Shown here in pieces: positions 21,531 to 32,998 of a stretch of DNA of 64,000 nt (positions within the stretch are counted from its first letter, which is position 1; the number at the start of each line of letters is the position of its first letter). Source of the DNA: Laburnicola sp. R22_1. Lineage: Eukaryota > Ascomycota > Dothideomycetes > Pleosporales > Didymosphaeriaceae. The notes under the pieces were generated by a model that did not search any database, was not told the DNA's origin, and was given only the letters and a program-made list of their open reading frames with translations. The position numbers were made by a program, and so were the translations under genes. The stretch spans positions 2,046,001-2,110,000 of the forward strand of contig JACONQ010000001.1 of NCBI GenBank assembly GCA_014281115.1. Direction: 5' to 3'.

Positions 21531-22967
21531 TATAGGTATAGCTTAGCTATAAGCTTAGCTTCTAGAACGCTTTAATCTCTTTAGTTACGCTATATCTATT
21601 TCTTCTTCTTTATAATATTCTTCTCTAAATAGTTCTTTCTTCTTCTCTTCCTAATTATCCTACTTTCTATTGCTTAGGATCTATATTATTTTATTATAGA
21701 AGAGATAATTCTCTCTTCTTTTACTAGCTTCTACTAGAGCTAACACTTCTAAATAATTTATAGTACTTTCTTATGCGTTTCTTACTTTTTTAAGTAAATT
21801 ATAGTCTTATTTTCTACTAATTCTTTAGTAATTAGTAGGGGGCTAAAGGTCTAGACTTATTCTAACCTTCTTTTAGTAGAGGCTTCTTAAGTTCTTTACT
21901 AGAAATATAACTATTATACTAGGAGCTATAGTGTATTTATTAGTTTAGAGAGTTTTTATAAAAGTTTATAAATAACTCGCTATTATTATTTTAAAATAGA
22001 AAGGTGTATATTCTCTAGCAATCTAATACATCTATAGTAAAGAGATTTATAGTACGTTTCTAAGTTAGATTAGTATTATCTAACTACTTAACTTAGTATA
22101 GTAATTTTTATAGCCTTTTTCCTCTTTAAATAGGTTTTTTAGCTATGATATTTTCTATAACCTATTCCTTTTTTTCTTTAATAATAATAGCCTCTAGTTT
22201 CCTATTATTTATAATCTAGCTAGGAAGAGGGTCTTCTCTAGCTAGGCGTAGACAATTTACTAAGAATACTAGATAAACTCTAAATAAAATATTTAGTTTT
22301 ATATTATACAAGTCTACTACTTATATAACTATAAACTTTATATTTTTCTCGTCTAACTTCTTATTAAAGTAGGAGTTAGATAGGTAGTTCCTATACTAGA
22401 GCTAGACTTTATCTTCTTCCTTTAATTTAGGAGCGTCTCTCTAGTGCTAGTTTACTTACTACTTCTACTTTTATTAGAACTTTGCTATTTTAGCTTAAAC
22501 AAATATAAAAACTTTTTAAAACTTTTATAGTAAACTTTTAGTAAACTTTTCTAGCTATAAATCTTACTAGTAATAGTTAATAGCTTTCATCTCTATATCT
22601 AGCTTAATAGGTCTATATTATATCTATACTAGAGAAAGAATAGTGCTACTTTAGTAGAGATAGCTTCTTGTCTATTAATAGCTATTTGCGCTATAGGGTA
22701 GTATAGAGCCTAATTCTTCTAGTTTTATTATATAAAGGTATAAAGGTATACCTTAATTATAAAATTTATATATTTTATAGTGCTATTAGTTGTTAGGTAT
22801 TTAAAGAAGAATAATCTCCTTTAAATCTTTATCTTTTTATATAGATACCTTTAAAAGCCGCATATAAAGTAACCTTTATAGTAGGCTATATTATAATAAA
22901 GAAATATCTCTACTACTATTTTTACCTGTAAGTCTAGTAGGGGGACTAAAACTATTTCTTTTTCTAG
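21531..22967 (-). pseudogene. GYP-3 integrase, C-terminal part
   Basis: Reverse-strand counterpart of GYP-1 53220-54730. It lies next to the hAT-like insertion, which splits it from the integrase N-terminal part at 28652-30679. Highly RIPed, with stops throughout. Confidence 0.65.
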
Positions 22968-23002
22968 CCTATTACTAGGCTAGTGAATAGATTTGGGGTA
23001 CC

Positions 23003-23165
23003 CAGCTTAGGTATAGGGTTAGGTTGGGGTCGCATAGACCCTAGGTATAGGTTAGGTTAGGATCGCATAGACTCTAGGTATAGGTTAGATTAGGTTGCAT
23101 AGACCCTAGGTATAGGTTAGGTTAGGTCGCACAGACTTTTAGGTGTAGGTTAGATTAAGGTACCT
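23003..23165 (+). repeat. left subterminal tandem repeats, telomere-like
   Basis: About four units of roughly 37-40 bp built from TAGGTATAGGTTAGGTTAGG followed by TCGCATAGACCC. Similar units occur inverted at 28470-28640. Confidence 0.85.
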
Positions 23166-23597
23166 ATTAGAGTTGCGTAACTTTTATAATATAAAATTAA
23201 TAGTAATAAAATTAGTAACTTTAGTTACTTTCTAAAGGTATATTAGAAAAGAAATCTAAGTAAAAGTAAAATTAACACTATTTTGCTATTATTATATATA
23301 TTTATTATATTTTATTATTACTAACACTATAGTAGCGCTAAGGCTTTAACTACCTTTATAGTGGCTATCCCTAGTAAAAGGAGTTAGTAGCTTGCTATCT
23401 AAAACCTTAGAACCTTATATAGTTTTAATAGTCTTCTTATTAGCTAGCCGCTTATATAAAATATTCTTCTTATTTAATAGCACTGTGTCTCCTAAATTGT
23501 CCTTCTCTAGATTAGAATTTAATAGTTTTATAGATTGTTTATTAGTTATTATAAACTTAACTATTATTATCTTTTAAATTATTTAAGTAGTGAGATT

Positions 23598-26360
23598 ATG
23601 CCTTTAATTGTTAATTATATCCCTACTAGTATTAAAGACGCGCTTAATACCTACGTATAAAATTTATACTACTAGAATATTCTTTATAACTTATATAAGT
23701 TAGAAGTAAGATATTTAATAAACTTTTTACTACGCTAGTATATTAAACCTATTACCCTTTTTAACTATAGGAGTATTTAGGTATATTTCTCCTTTTATTT
23801 TAATTAGTCCTAAGTTGTAATTAATATCTAGCGTAGCTAAACTTTAGCTAGAGGTAGAGAGGCTACTAGACTATAAACTAGGTAGTAAAGAAGGCTTTTA
23901 AAACTATTTACTGCCTTGCAATTATCTTAGATTAGTATTTAAGACTAGAGTAGAATCTCTAGCTATTAGGCTATTATAGCAATTAAGGTACTTTAGAAAC
24001 TATTAGTGATATATACACTTATCCTAGGTCTTCTATATCTTATTCTATGCAACTATTAGTACATAACTATAATAAATAACTATAATTATAATACCTTATA
24101 CGCTATAAACTTTTATAAAAGATTTAATATTATTGAATAGTTAAATAAGAAACTCTTCTTCCTATCTATCCTTAAGTAATACTTGCGCAACTTTTCATAT
24201 TCTATCTTAGCTATAGCCTATATAGCTTCTAGCTATCTAATATTATTTAGCTTTTTAATAAGCTTATTGTTTATCTTATTTAGAAAATTAAAGAGCTAGT
24301 TATATATAAGCTAGATATATTAGACTTAGAGTTTCTAGTTCTTGCTTAGGAAGTTTGTAGTCTTCTTAACCTTTTAGAGTATAAAGGTAATTAACTTAAG
24401 ATGCAACTATTCTAGGGCTAATAGTTAAAGTTTCTTAAAGTCTTTAAAGTTTATTTTTATAGTGTTACTATAAGCAGAAGTGTTTAATCTCCTAGTTATC
24501 TTTATTATAATCTTTTTCTTTAGCTATATATTAATATTTGTCTAAAGCTTTAGTGCGCGCTCCCATATATTATGTGTAGAGTTCTATCTTATTTAGATAT
24601 CTTAGATTATAGATAATTACTTCTTTAGTAGTGTATTACTTTACGTTATAAGAAATTGCTTAAACTACTATAGTGACTAGGTAATTATAATGCAAATAGT
24701 ATAGAGCTGCGTACTAGTTAGTCTATAAATTTTTTTATAATAACTTTCTATAATAACTTTTTATAATAATAGCTAATATACCTTGCAAAGGAAATTTAGG
24801 ATAGATATTTGCGCCTAGATTTTGTTTATATATTGCCGCTATAGCGTCTCTCTAGAGTTAAAATTAATAGGCGCTAATAACTTAAGGTAATAGATAATAT
24901 CTTAAACTATAAGGTTAATAATATAAGTAAGATATAGAATTGTGTTCTCTTTTTATTTCTAGATAATATCCTCCTTTAATAGTTTATGCTAGACGCTCTA
25001 AGCTAGAGTGCTATTATTGCTAGTATTATTATATATAATTGCTGGAAGCTTCTACGAAGTTTCTGTATCCTTAAGAAGCTATAGTACTTCTAATACTATT
25101 AATACTCTAGTATAGCTGCCACGCATTAGTATAAAGTTAAGCAGCTTCTTTTTAAGCTACTAAGTATTGTTAATATAGTAACTATTAATAGCTAGAAAGC
25201 TAAGATAATTAGCTACAGACTACGCGTTAAGCAAGATAGAGAGTTTAGTTGTCCTACTAATATTACTAAGGATAGCTGCCTTAGTAGTATTAAATTTATT
25301 TAGGAATATCTAGTAGAACTTATATTGGCTAGTTATTATAGTGTTAGGTCTAAGAAAACAAAGAAAACGTTAAAAGGATAGTTACTTTACTATTTAAAAG
25401 AACTAGTTATTATTAATTACTATCTATATAAGTTTAGTTTTAAACGCCTATAAAGAGTATATAGAATATAAAATAGCTATTTGCTTTTTTTTATACTAAG
25501 AAGTAAAAGTCCTTTTGTAAATAGGCTTATTTTACTATATATATATACTTAGGACCTTATATAGTTAATAAGGTGCTTAGTACTAATTAGCTAGATACTA
25601 ATAGAGTTAACATTTAGATATTATAGTATATAGCTATAGTTAAGACAGAATATATATAGATCACTAGAGGAGTACTTTACGCCCTCCTAGAATATAGTCT
25701 AGATAATACCTATATAAAGGTAAGAGTTTTAATATAGATTATAGGTTTATTTATCTTTACCTTATTAAGTATTAGACTACTACGCGTCCTATATAGCGAA
25801 TATCTTTTTCTCTATTTCTAACTCTTAAAGGTTTAAAGGGGAACGTTAAATAAGATAAATTGTTCTACTTCCTAACCTATTAGCCTGTAGGGCTAGAATT
25901 CTATATCTAAAGAGAGTATTTAGTAGTAGGACAACTAGTTTATTAATATAGGGCTATATATTAATTTCTAGAGTAGGTGTAGCGCTTAATACAGCACTTA
26001 AGGATATTAGTATAATAAAGAGATATAATAACTAGTTAAATAGTTATTTAAGAGAATAGTAGTTTAAGAAGAAAATTGGATAAACTAAATTCTATAATAT
26101 TAACTATAGTAGTGTTTAACTAATATTAAGGTAAGCTAGAAATAGTATATAGCGTATAGTATGCTAATAATAAGTTAGTTTTAGATCTAGACTAGTATAT
26201 AGCTCTTTATCACAGAGTTAGTTTTAGGTAGTAATTAGCTTATTACTATACTACTATAGGTAGTATTCTTAGCAACTAGTATATAATTATTAGCTATAAT
26301 AATTAGCTATAGCAAAACTATAACTCTAGCTTATTTTATTTTACATGCTAATTATTATCT
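23598..26360 (+). pseudogene. long unidentified reading frame of the hAT-like element (candidate transposase)
   Basis: From ATG at 23598 (MPLIVNYIPTSIKDALNTYV) one frame can be followed for about 900 codons. It is broken by very many TAA/TAG codons that fit former Gln or Trp codons, and I noticed no clear indel. Features are a basic stretch (LARGREATRL, then RRLLKLFTALQLS) near residue 85-115 and a Leu/Gln-rich remainder (LEEYFTPS near 25662, YLSLPY and VLDYYASYIANIF near 25745-25815). The length suits a transposase, but I found no hAT, DDE, tyrosine-recombinase or helicase signature and assign no function. It ends tail to tail with a minus-strand frame. Confidence 0.45.
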
Positions 26361-27200
26361 AAAACCTCCTTAGCACCTAAGCCCCCCTTATTATTAAAAC
26401 TCCTCTTAGTATCTAAGCCTCTAAAGTCTAAGAAACTCTTAAAGTTTATATCCTTATCTATATTATTAGAGTTATACCTATCTAGTAGCTTTTAAAAATA
26501 AGTCTTAAACCCCTCTCTATTATCCTTAATTTCCTTTTTATACTTTTTACTATTATTCTCCTTAATATACGCCTTATTACTATTAAGTATACTATTCTTA
26601 CTATAGTTTATAAGGTTAGCAAAAGAACTCGACTTATAGTAACTATTACTAGCTTCTTAGTAGTTAGACCTATACTGCCTATACTATTACAGAAGTCCTC
26701 CTACTCTTTCTTATTAGCCTTAAGCTTTCTTAGGCCTGTCTTATATATATTGCGCAGGAGCCTCTGATATACACTACTATAACTAAAAATTTATTTACTT
26801 ACGCAACTTTATAGTGTAGGAGGGCCTTTTTTCTTGCTAGTAGTAATCCCACACTTAGCTAGGGCTACTTAGTAGGCCTTTAGATTAACTTTATTCTTAA
26901 TCTTATTCTACTTCTTATATATGGCTATTAGTTTTGCCTCTAACTAGTTGCCTACTCCTTATTAATTAACTATTACATAATAATAAGATATAATAATATA
27001 CTACTTTTTTAATTCTTAAAGTAAGACTATATAAGCTCTTCTTTTTCCTATATAAGCTATTAATGCTTTTGCGCTTTAAAGAGTAGTTAGTAGTTTTTAT
27101 TATTATGACGCTTCTTCTTAACCTAATATTATATAGCTTAATTAGCTAATTTAGTAAAGTCTAGTGCCTTTTTTTCTTTACTATAAAGTGTATTGCAAGA
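26341..27200 (-). pseudogene. unidentified Gln/Lys-rich reading frame
   Basis: Reading the minus strand gives a decayed Gln-rich, probably helical segment (LDFTKLANQAI near 27150, then QKHQQLIQEKEELIQ when stops are taken as Gln). A second part shows GFKTYF, KLLDRYNSNNIDKDINFKSF and LDFRGLDTKRSFNNKGGLG near 26510-26360. The two parts lie in different frames, so either introns or indels are present. The 5' limit is unclear. No domain was recognised. It converges with the long plus-strand frame and lies between that frame and the H3-like gene. Confidence 0.35.
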
Positions 27201-27740
27201 CCTCTACGAAATAGTATAGGCGTTATTACTAAGTGCACCTTTAAATAGTACTTTATAGTTAGTAGGATAACCTTTCTAAAAGCTACCTTATCTGCAATAT
27301 AAAAGGATAGTGCTAACCTCTTTATTTCTAAATATAAAGCCCTATCTATATTAGTATATAGTATAATAAAAGGCTATAATTACTAGGTACTTTAGTAAGA
27401 CCCTCCTACTTATTACACTTAAAATTTGCTAGTATCTATAGGTCGCTACTTAGGAGGCCGTTTAGAATATTAGAAGACTTTGTCTTAATAGACGCTATAG
27501 TATAGGGTGTAATAATAGTATATAATAACTGCAGTTAATATTATACAGATAATAAAAATATTATTATTATTATAAAAAGTAGCTATAGGGGCCTATGCGC
27601 ATAAGCAAGGCGCTAATAACACTAGTATATTTTCTTTACTTACCTTGCTACCTACTTAGCTACTCTACTTTACTACCCTCCTAGCTACTTTTTTAATACT
27701 TTACAGCCTTAACTACTATACAATCTTAATATCTAAGATA

Positions 27741-28283
27741 ATAGCACGCACTAGGCTAGCTAAATACTCTAAACTAGTTACTAGTAGATTTTAAGTAAAA
27801 AAAAAGCCACTAGTTGCTAAGGGTGCGTGAAAGGCGCCTCATAAAATACTACCTATTGCGCTAAAGAGAAAGCACTACTAGAAGCTAGGTAGTATATTAT
27901 TATTACAGCTATTTATTATATATCTATTCTACTAATATATAGCTATTACGCTTAGGAAAATTAAAAAGTACTAAAAGAGTATTAAGCTCCTTATTAGAAA
28001 AATGCTATTCTACTATCTTATTAAGGAAATAATGCAAGATAATACTAACAAAGATTTGCGCTTTTAGTTTACTACGCTAGCTACTCTTTAAGAGGTAATA
28101 GAGGCTTTTCTAGTTAGAATATTTAAAGGTATTTCTTTATACCACTCTACTCCTACTATAAAATAAATACTAATACGTTTAAATACTAATATTAACGCTA
28201 TTTATACAAAATAGATTACTATACAGGCTAAGGATATATAGCTAGCAGATAGGTACTATAAGAAGTATATAGATACTAGATAA
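27741..28283 (+). pseudogene. histone H3-like gene with two introns, RIP-inactivated
   Basis: Histone H3 packs with H4 in the nucleosome core; this copy is dead. Exon 1 (27741-27891) starts at ATA, probably a mutated ATG, then ART as in H3, a basic tail, and KLGT matching KPGT. Intron 1 (27892-27942) is GTATAT...CTACTAATATATAG. Exon 2 (27943-28128) reads ITLRKIKKY*KS, LLIRK, EIMQD, DLRF*, TL*E and EAFLVRIFKD, against H3 LREIRRYQKS, LLIRK, EIAQD, DLRFQ, ALQE and EAYLVSLFED. Intron 2 (28129-28182) starts GTATTT and ends AA where AG is expected. Exon 3 (28183-28283) reads TNINAIYTK*ITIQAKDI*LADR against [23 protein letters not shown]. The spliced length is 145 codons (H3 has 135-136 residues). 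At least four stops sit on conserved Gln codons. The tail is longer than in H3, and loop 1 has one extra residue. EAFLV recalls CENP-A, while DLRF and TIQxKDI recall canonical H3, so the variant class is open. Confidence 0.9.
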
Positions 28284-28299
28284 ATAGTAAGGCGCTTAG

Positions 28300-28345
28300 T
28301 TAGGTTTAGAATAGCTAGACGCTTAGTTAGGTTTTATATATATAT
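28300..28345 (+). repeat. short tandem duplication after the H3-like gene
   Basis: GCGCTTAGTTAGGTTTAGAA is followed by GACGCTTAGTTAGGTTTTAT. GCTTAGTTAGGTTT occurs twice in about 40 bp. Confidence 0.6.
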
Positions 28346-28467
28346 TTAACACTAAAGCTATACTTTTATTATATTAAGTAAATATAATAATTGCTACTAT
28401 AATAATAAGAGTATTTTTATAGTAATTTACTATAAAAATTATATATAGCTAATAAAAAATATAATTA

Positions 28468-28640
28468 GTTAGACCTAATACAACCTAGTCTATGCGACTC
28501 TAACCTAATCTATAGTCTATGCAACTCTAACCTAACCTATACCTATTACTAGCGCAAAATCTATAGGTAGAGGTTGGGTTAGGGTTAGGGTCTTACGTAA
28601 GAGAACCTAACTCTAACCTAATCTATACCTATTTGCCAGC
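28468..28640 (-). repeat. right subterminal telomere-like repeats
   Basis: Inverted counterparts of 23003-23165 (GACTCTAACCTAATCTATA, CTAACCTAACCTATACCTAT). In the middle, near 28567-28590, is GGTTGGGTTAGGGTTAGGGT on the plus strand, with two exact TTAGGG units, the telomere repeat of most filamentous fungi. Confidence 0.8.
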
Positions 28641-28651
28641 CTATCTATTAC

Positions 28652-28698
28652 ACACTACTATTATATTTGTATTTTCTCTACTTATAAGAAGCTTAGTA
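28652..28698 (-). pseudogene. GYP-3 integrase fragment with first catalytic Asp
   Basis: On the minus strand, across the EL1 junction, this reads IDFITKLLISRENTNIIVV, equivalent to SIDFITKLPISRRNINIIVV of GYP-1 at 53166. It lies between the hAT-like element and the EL1 copy. Confidence 0.7.
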
Positions 28699-28710
28699 AT
28701 AAAGTCTATA

Positions 28711-29852
28711 TAGTATTATATTAACTACCTAGAGGTAGCATAACAAAGGCTTTTATCTTAAATAATATAATAAAAAAAGCAGAGCCCTCTACTTAGTAAT
28801 TAAAAAGAGCGTAAAAAAGGTAGTAATTATAAGAAAAGCGCGTTTAAACTACTAAGCGAGCTTAGTAGTCTTAGTGTGTACAGCTTCTATATGCAAAGTT
28901 TTTATAAAGAGACTACTTAGAACTTTAGTAAGGGAGGGATAAAACTTTAGCACGGCCACGCTATAGTTATCTATTCTTCCTCTGCTATTCTAAGTTATAA
29001 ACTACTATCTTAATTATCGCAAATAATATAAGCTAATATATTAATAGGTATATACTACTGCTATACTTATAAGTAGAATAAGAATAATATATACTAGATA
29101 TACGTTTATCGCTCTATTACTATATTAAGGTTGTTTTTAATAAATCTCCTACTATCTCTTTATATATACCTCCACGCCCTACTATCTATTTAGATATTAA
29201 TATTGTTTCTAAAGTACTTGCTATTGCTAAAAAGTACAAGCTAAAGATTTACGTCGCTACTACTAAGGTAACAACACTAGAGTTTTATTCTATTTATAAA
29301 ATAATTATCTATGAGAGCCTAGTATTCCTAACTATCTGCAAGGCAATTCTTATATACTAGCTAGGTTAGTAGCTTATCTAGTTTGTAAAAACTAAGAAGA
29401 CTACATTCTTACTCTAGTAGAGAAAATTACTCTTTATTAGTAATAGAATCTAAGAAAAGTGGTAAAAAGTAAAGGATAAGGTGTTTATTAATAATTTCTA
29501 GTATAATAAGAGCATTATATAGATCTATAAGATTCTTCTAGTAGTTATATTAGCTTATCTAAGTAAGTATGCTGTGTAAGCGACGTGCGAGCGCAGATAA
29601 CTAATAATAGTAGTAGTAATAATTCAGGTGTACTATGTACGCTATAAGTAAACCTTATATAGGTTAGAAACTTATAGGACGTAGGTAAGGTATAAGTAAG
29701 TTTAAAGTTTAAACTATTATCGCGTTATTAAATATTTAAGGTTAGTTTTTAATTAGAATTAGGTGCTGTATATAGTATATAATAATCTTCTATCTTAATC
29801 TACTTTAACCTTTAACTAAAAAAAGATTAAAAAGGTATTTGGCAAGCCGACA
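28711..29852. mobile_element. EL1 long copy 1
   Basis: A 1142-bp insertion flanked by the 13-bp repeat AATAAAGTCTATA (28698-28710 and 29853-29865). The sister GYP-2 at 38985-39005 lacks it. It is collinear with 36718-37874. The left end is shared with the short copies at 34379 and 52963. A plus-strand frame contains PRPTIYLDINIVSKVLAIAK, then KYKLKIYVATTKVTTLEFYS, and runs to the right end of the element; I do not recognise it. If the element is retroposed towards its left end, the shared end is its 3' end, with a hairpin-capable CTACCTCTAGGTAG. Confidence 0.75.
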
Positions 29853-29865
29853 AATAAAGTCTATA

Positions 29866-30679
29866 AAGATCTCCTTTTATATTTAGTCTAAAAAAAGTTT
29901 TAGTAGCCCTTATTTTATATCTCTCTATAGCTTAGATCTTTTATATATATTATAGTTCTTAATAAATTTATAGATAAAGTCTAATATTTCTAGAAAGAAG
30001 TATAATTTAGTAACTATTTTATAAATAATCTCTCTCTTAGGTGCCTAGATATAGGGAAGTTATAGACTATAGTAACTAGTATTATCTATAGGAGTTTCTA
30101 GTCTAGAACCTATCTTTGTTTTTAGTACTAAACGTAACTAGTATTATTAATATTACATTTTTATATAGTAACTTTTAAGTTTAGAAAGAAGGGAAAAGTA
30201 CACCTATAGTAAAGGACGCATCTTTTTACTTTCCTTAATATAATATTTTCCTCTAAGCTATAAGACTATAATTTATTTAAGTTTAAGTCTACTAAAGAGT
30301 GCGTTTTTAGTTTAAGAGAAAACTCTTCTAGTAAGTAAAAAGAAAAGGACTAGTGTTTCTTGTATTTAGCCTAGCTTTCTTCTGCCCTAGAGGGGTTAAG
30401 CCTCTTAGATAGAGCTTATATCGCTAAGGCTATAAATATTTAGAGTCTAATATTTCTATTTTCTAAAAGAATCTTCTTAAGAAGTTAGATTTTATAGGAC
30501 TTAATCTAGTTATCTTTAGTATTAGTAGGTATATCTTACTAGTATTACAAAAGGGCATTTACTTTTAAGTTAATAGTTCTTCGTCTATATTAGAATATTA
30601 TATTATATTTACTAAAGGTATTAGTCTAGTATATATATCTTTTATCTAATCTTCTAAACTTTATAAAGTATATAAGGTT
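29866..30679 (-). pseudogene. GYP-3 RNase H/integrase N-terminal relic
   Basis: Reverse-strand homologue of GYP-1 52240-52950. It contains the decayed hinge that reads LRADALLQY in GYP-1. EL1 lies on one side and EL2 on the other. Confidence 0.6.
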
Positions 30680-30690
30680 TTTATAATTAG

Positions 30691-31923
30691 TATTAAAGAT
30701 CTTTATTATGTAGAGATTCTAACCAAGATTAAGTCTGCACTATACATAGAGAGGAGTAAAATAGAAGGCACTAAAACCTAGGCCCTAGCACATAGTGATA
30801 GTAATAAAATATACACAAAATAATAATAATTTATTATTAACTTTTTTATAGCAGTATTATTAATAGTAGTTAAAAAATAGTTAGCTATTTAGCATAACTA
30901 AGTTATATATTATTTCTTAACTAGTAGACTATTAAAGAGCTATAGTAAACTGCGGAGTTGCAACCGCAGAAGCAGTGTAGATAATAGAATACTTAACTAT
31001 AGTTTAGTTATTATGCTCGCGACCTAGTAGTAGCGTAACTATAGTTTGCTATATATATAGCGTATAAAGTCTACCTTTTATAATATTAGGAACGCCTAAG
31101 ACACTAAATCTTTATCTCTTTATTTATTATATCTAGCAACGTAATAACTTTCTAGCAATCTAATATTATGTCTAAATCTAATATTTATAGCAATATAGCT
31201 ATTATTAAATTTAGTTAGGGCATAGATAACTAGCTAGGCAAAGTTAAGGATAATCTCTAAAGATTTAGTAACTTTATGCAACTAGAAGGATTATTAGAGG
31301 GGCCTCTAGAGCTTATCTTTAAGTACCCTATTAGTAATATCTTTAGGCTAATTAGCTGCACTTTATACCTTTAGATTCTAAAGTGTAAGGCACTCCTTTA
31401 GTACCTAACTATTAGTAGAGACATAGCCTTCATAATATAATAATAGCACAACGCAAAGATTATACTATAAAAGCTTAAAAATATAACTAAAAATAAAGGT
31501 AATAAAGACTATAAAAGTAAGAACTAAAGCAAAGAAAAAAAAAGAGTTTATTATAATATATAAGACGCTAGAGGCGTAATAGTAGCATAAAAAGCTTATT
31601 AAGATAGTAGCAATTATCTAGGCTGCTATTAAGGTAGGAGACCGCAAGCAATAAGGATAAAAGTAAGTAGTAGTGGCAAAAGTATAGGGAAGATAGGTAG
31701 TAGTAGTAAAGTTCTAGGTGGCAGTATATAGCTTGCTAGTTGCGAGAAAAGATATACTATAGAGAGAGTTAGATAAAATAGTTAGGTTAGTTACTATTAT
31801 AATTATTGTTGTTATTATTATAGTAAAAATATTATTAAAGAAATTATTAATTACGTAACATAGTAGTTAGTTAAACAGCCAGCCCATGATTACGTAATAT
31901 TACAGATTAACCCTAGGAGAGAA
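30691..31923. mobile_element. EL2 long copy
   Basis: A 1233-bp insertion flanked by TTTATAATTAG (30680-30690 and 31924-31934). The left end, TATTAAAGATCTTTATTATG (reverse AATAAAGATCTTTAATA, with a possible polyadenylation signal AATAAA), is common to all EL2 copies. A plus-strand frame starts at 31150, MSKSNIYSNIAIIKFS, and continues FSNFMQLEGLLEGPLELIFK; it is not recognised. An inverted CTGCGGAGTTGCAACCGCAG lies near 30950-30969, and a TATATATAG box near 31052. Confidence 0.7.
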
Positions 31924-31934
31924 TTTATAATTAG

Positions 31935-32983
31935 TATATATAAGTATATAAGAAATAGCCTAAAGTATAGTATACTACTTCTTAGTTACTTTAATAACTA
32001 TAAGTATTTTCTTATTATAAATTATATAGTTTGCCTTTATAGAAGTGTGTTTAGTAGAAAAATAAGTAATTAGTCTAAGAACTTTCTCTATATTAAATTG
32101 TAAGAAGTAGGCTTTAGAGGCCTAGCCTAAAAGGTTAGCTTTTAATACTTTTTTTAGTATTAAAATAGACTAGTATAAGCTTAGTGTAAAATACTTTGTT
32201 TAGGTAGTTTAAGGCCTGCTATTATTTTTATCTCTATAAAAAGGAAGTTTTCTTCCTAGTTGACTTTATTAATAGGGATACTACTTCTAAGAAGTTCTTT
32301 ATAAACTTTTAATAAAAGTTAGTAAACTCTAAAAACTCTAAATACCCTTTATATTTATAAAAGGGGCCTTTTCTAGATAGCTTTAACCTTTTCTAGGTCT
32401 ATGCTAATTCCCTTTTTACACTCTATAATAAATCTAAGGTACTTAGTCTTAGTAACTATAAACTTGCACTTTTTAATATTTAAGTATAGCTTTATCTTAC
32501 CTAACTTCTCTACTACCTATTATACTTTATCTTAATAGTCTTTTAAAAATCTGTTAGAAAATATGAAAATATTATCTATAGAGGTAGAGTAGAAGTTATT
32601 TAAGTACTTTCTTAGATTATAGTTAATATATTTCTAAAAAGTACTTAGTATATTAGCTAGTCTAAAGGAAACTACTAGCTACTTATATAACCTAAACTAG
32701 ATATAAAAGGCTATTTTCTATTTCTCTTCTTTTATTATCTTTAACTTATAAAAGGCCTAAATTATATCTAACTTTATTAGCTACATAGCTTTAGTAAAAA
32801 GCTATAATATCTCTCTAATAAAAGAGAGGGGTAGCAGTCCTTCTTTAATAGAGTATTTAACGCCCTATAGTCTATATAAAATTATAAACCTTGTTTAGAT
32901 TTTCTTATAAATAACACTAGTACTATAGCGCTAAACTTATTTACCTAAATAAAGCTATAGTTAAGGTACTCTATTAGTTTCTT
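31935..32983 (-). pseudogene. GYP-3 reverse transcriptase core relic
   Basis: Minus-strand Ty3/gypsy RT. The box expected as YVDD reads SIDN (complement of ATTATCTATAGAGGT near 32572), so the second catalytic Asp is Asn and the Tyr is lost. The sequence is homologous to GYP-1 51180-52230. Many stops. Confidence 0.75.
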
Positions 32984-32998
32984 ATAAAGAACTAGTAA

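Larger units (their letters stand above)
22976..28643 (+). mobile_element. hAT-like 5.7-kb element with telomere-like ends and a captured histone gene
   Basis: Flanked by CCTATTAC (22968-22975) and TCTATTAC (28644-28651), an 8-bp TSD with one C/T change. The GYP-2 sister near 38930-38945 has no insertion. The ends form an imperfect TIR: TAGGCTAGTGAATAGATTT on the left, and TAGGCTGGCAAATAGGTAT reversed on the right. Next to each tip are TTAGGTTAGG-type arrays, inverted relative to one another. An 8-bp TSD and a TAG-type tip suit hAT, but no hAT transposase motif was recognised, so the superfamily is inferred only. Confidence 0.8.

Noticed and set aside
23392..23577. 61-residue plus-strand frame upstream of the long unidentified frame
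   Set aside because: No similarity, composition as expected from AT-rich sequence, and no sister copy to test it.
27741..28283. H3-like block as a processed (retroposed) pseudogene
   Set aside because: Two introns with splice-like borders are still present, so it was copied as DNA.
22976..28643. Starship or Crypton-type tyrosine-recombinase element
   Set aside because: There are short TIRs and an 8-bp duplication, and no R..H-x-x-R..Y signature was seen in the long frame.
22976..28643. interpretation as a subtelomere or true chromosome end because of TTAGGG units
   Set aside because: The repeats are few, inverted at both ends of a TSD-flanked insertion, and gypsy sequence continues on both sides.
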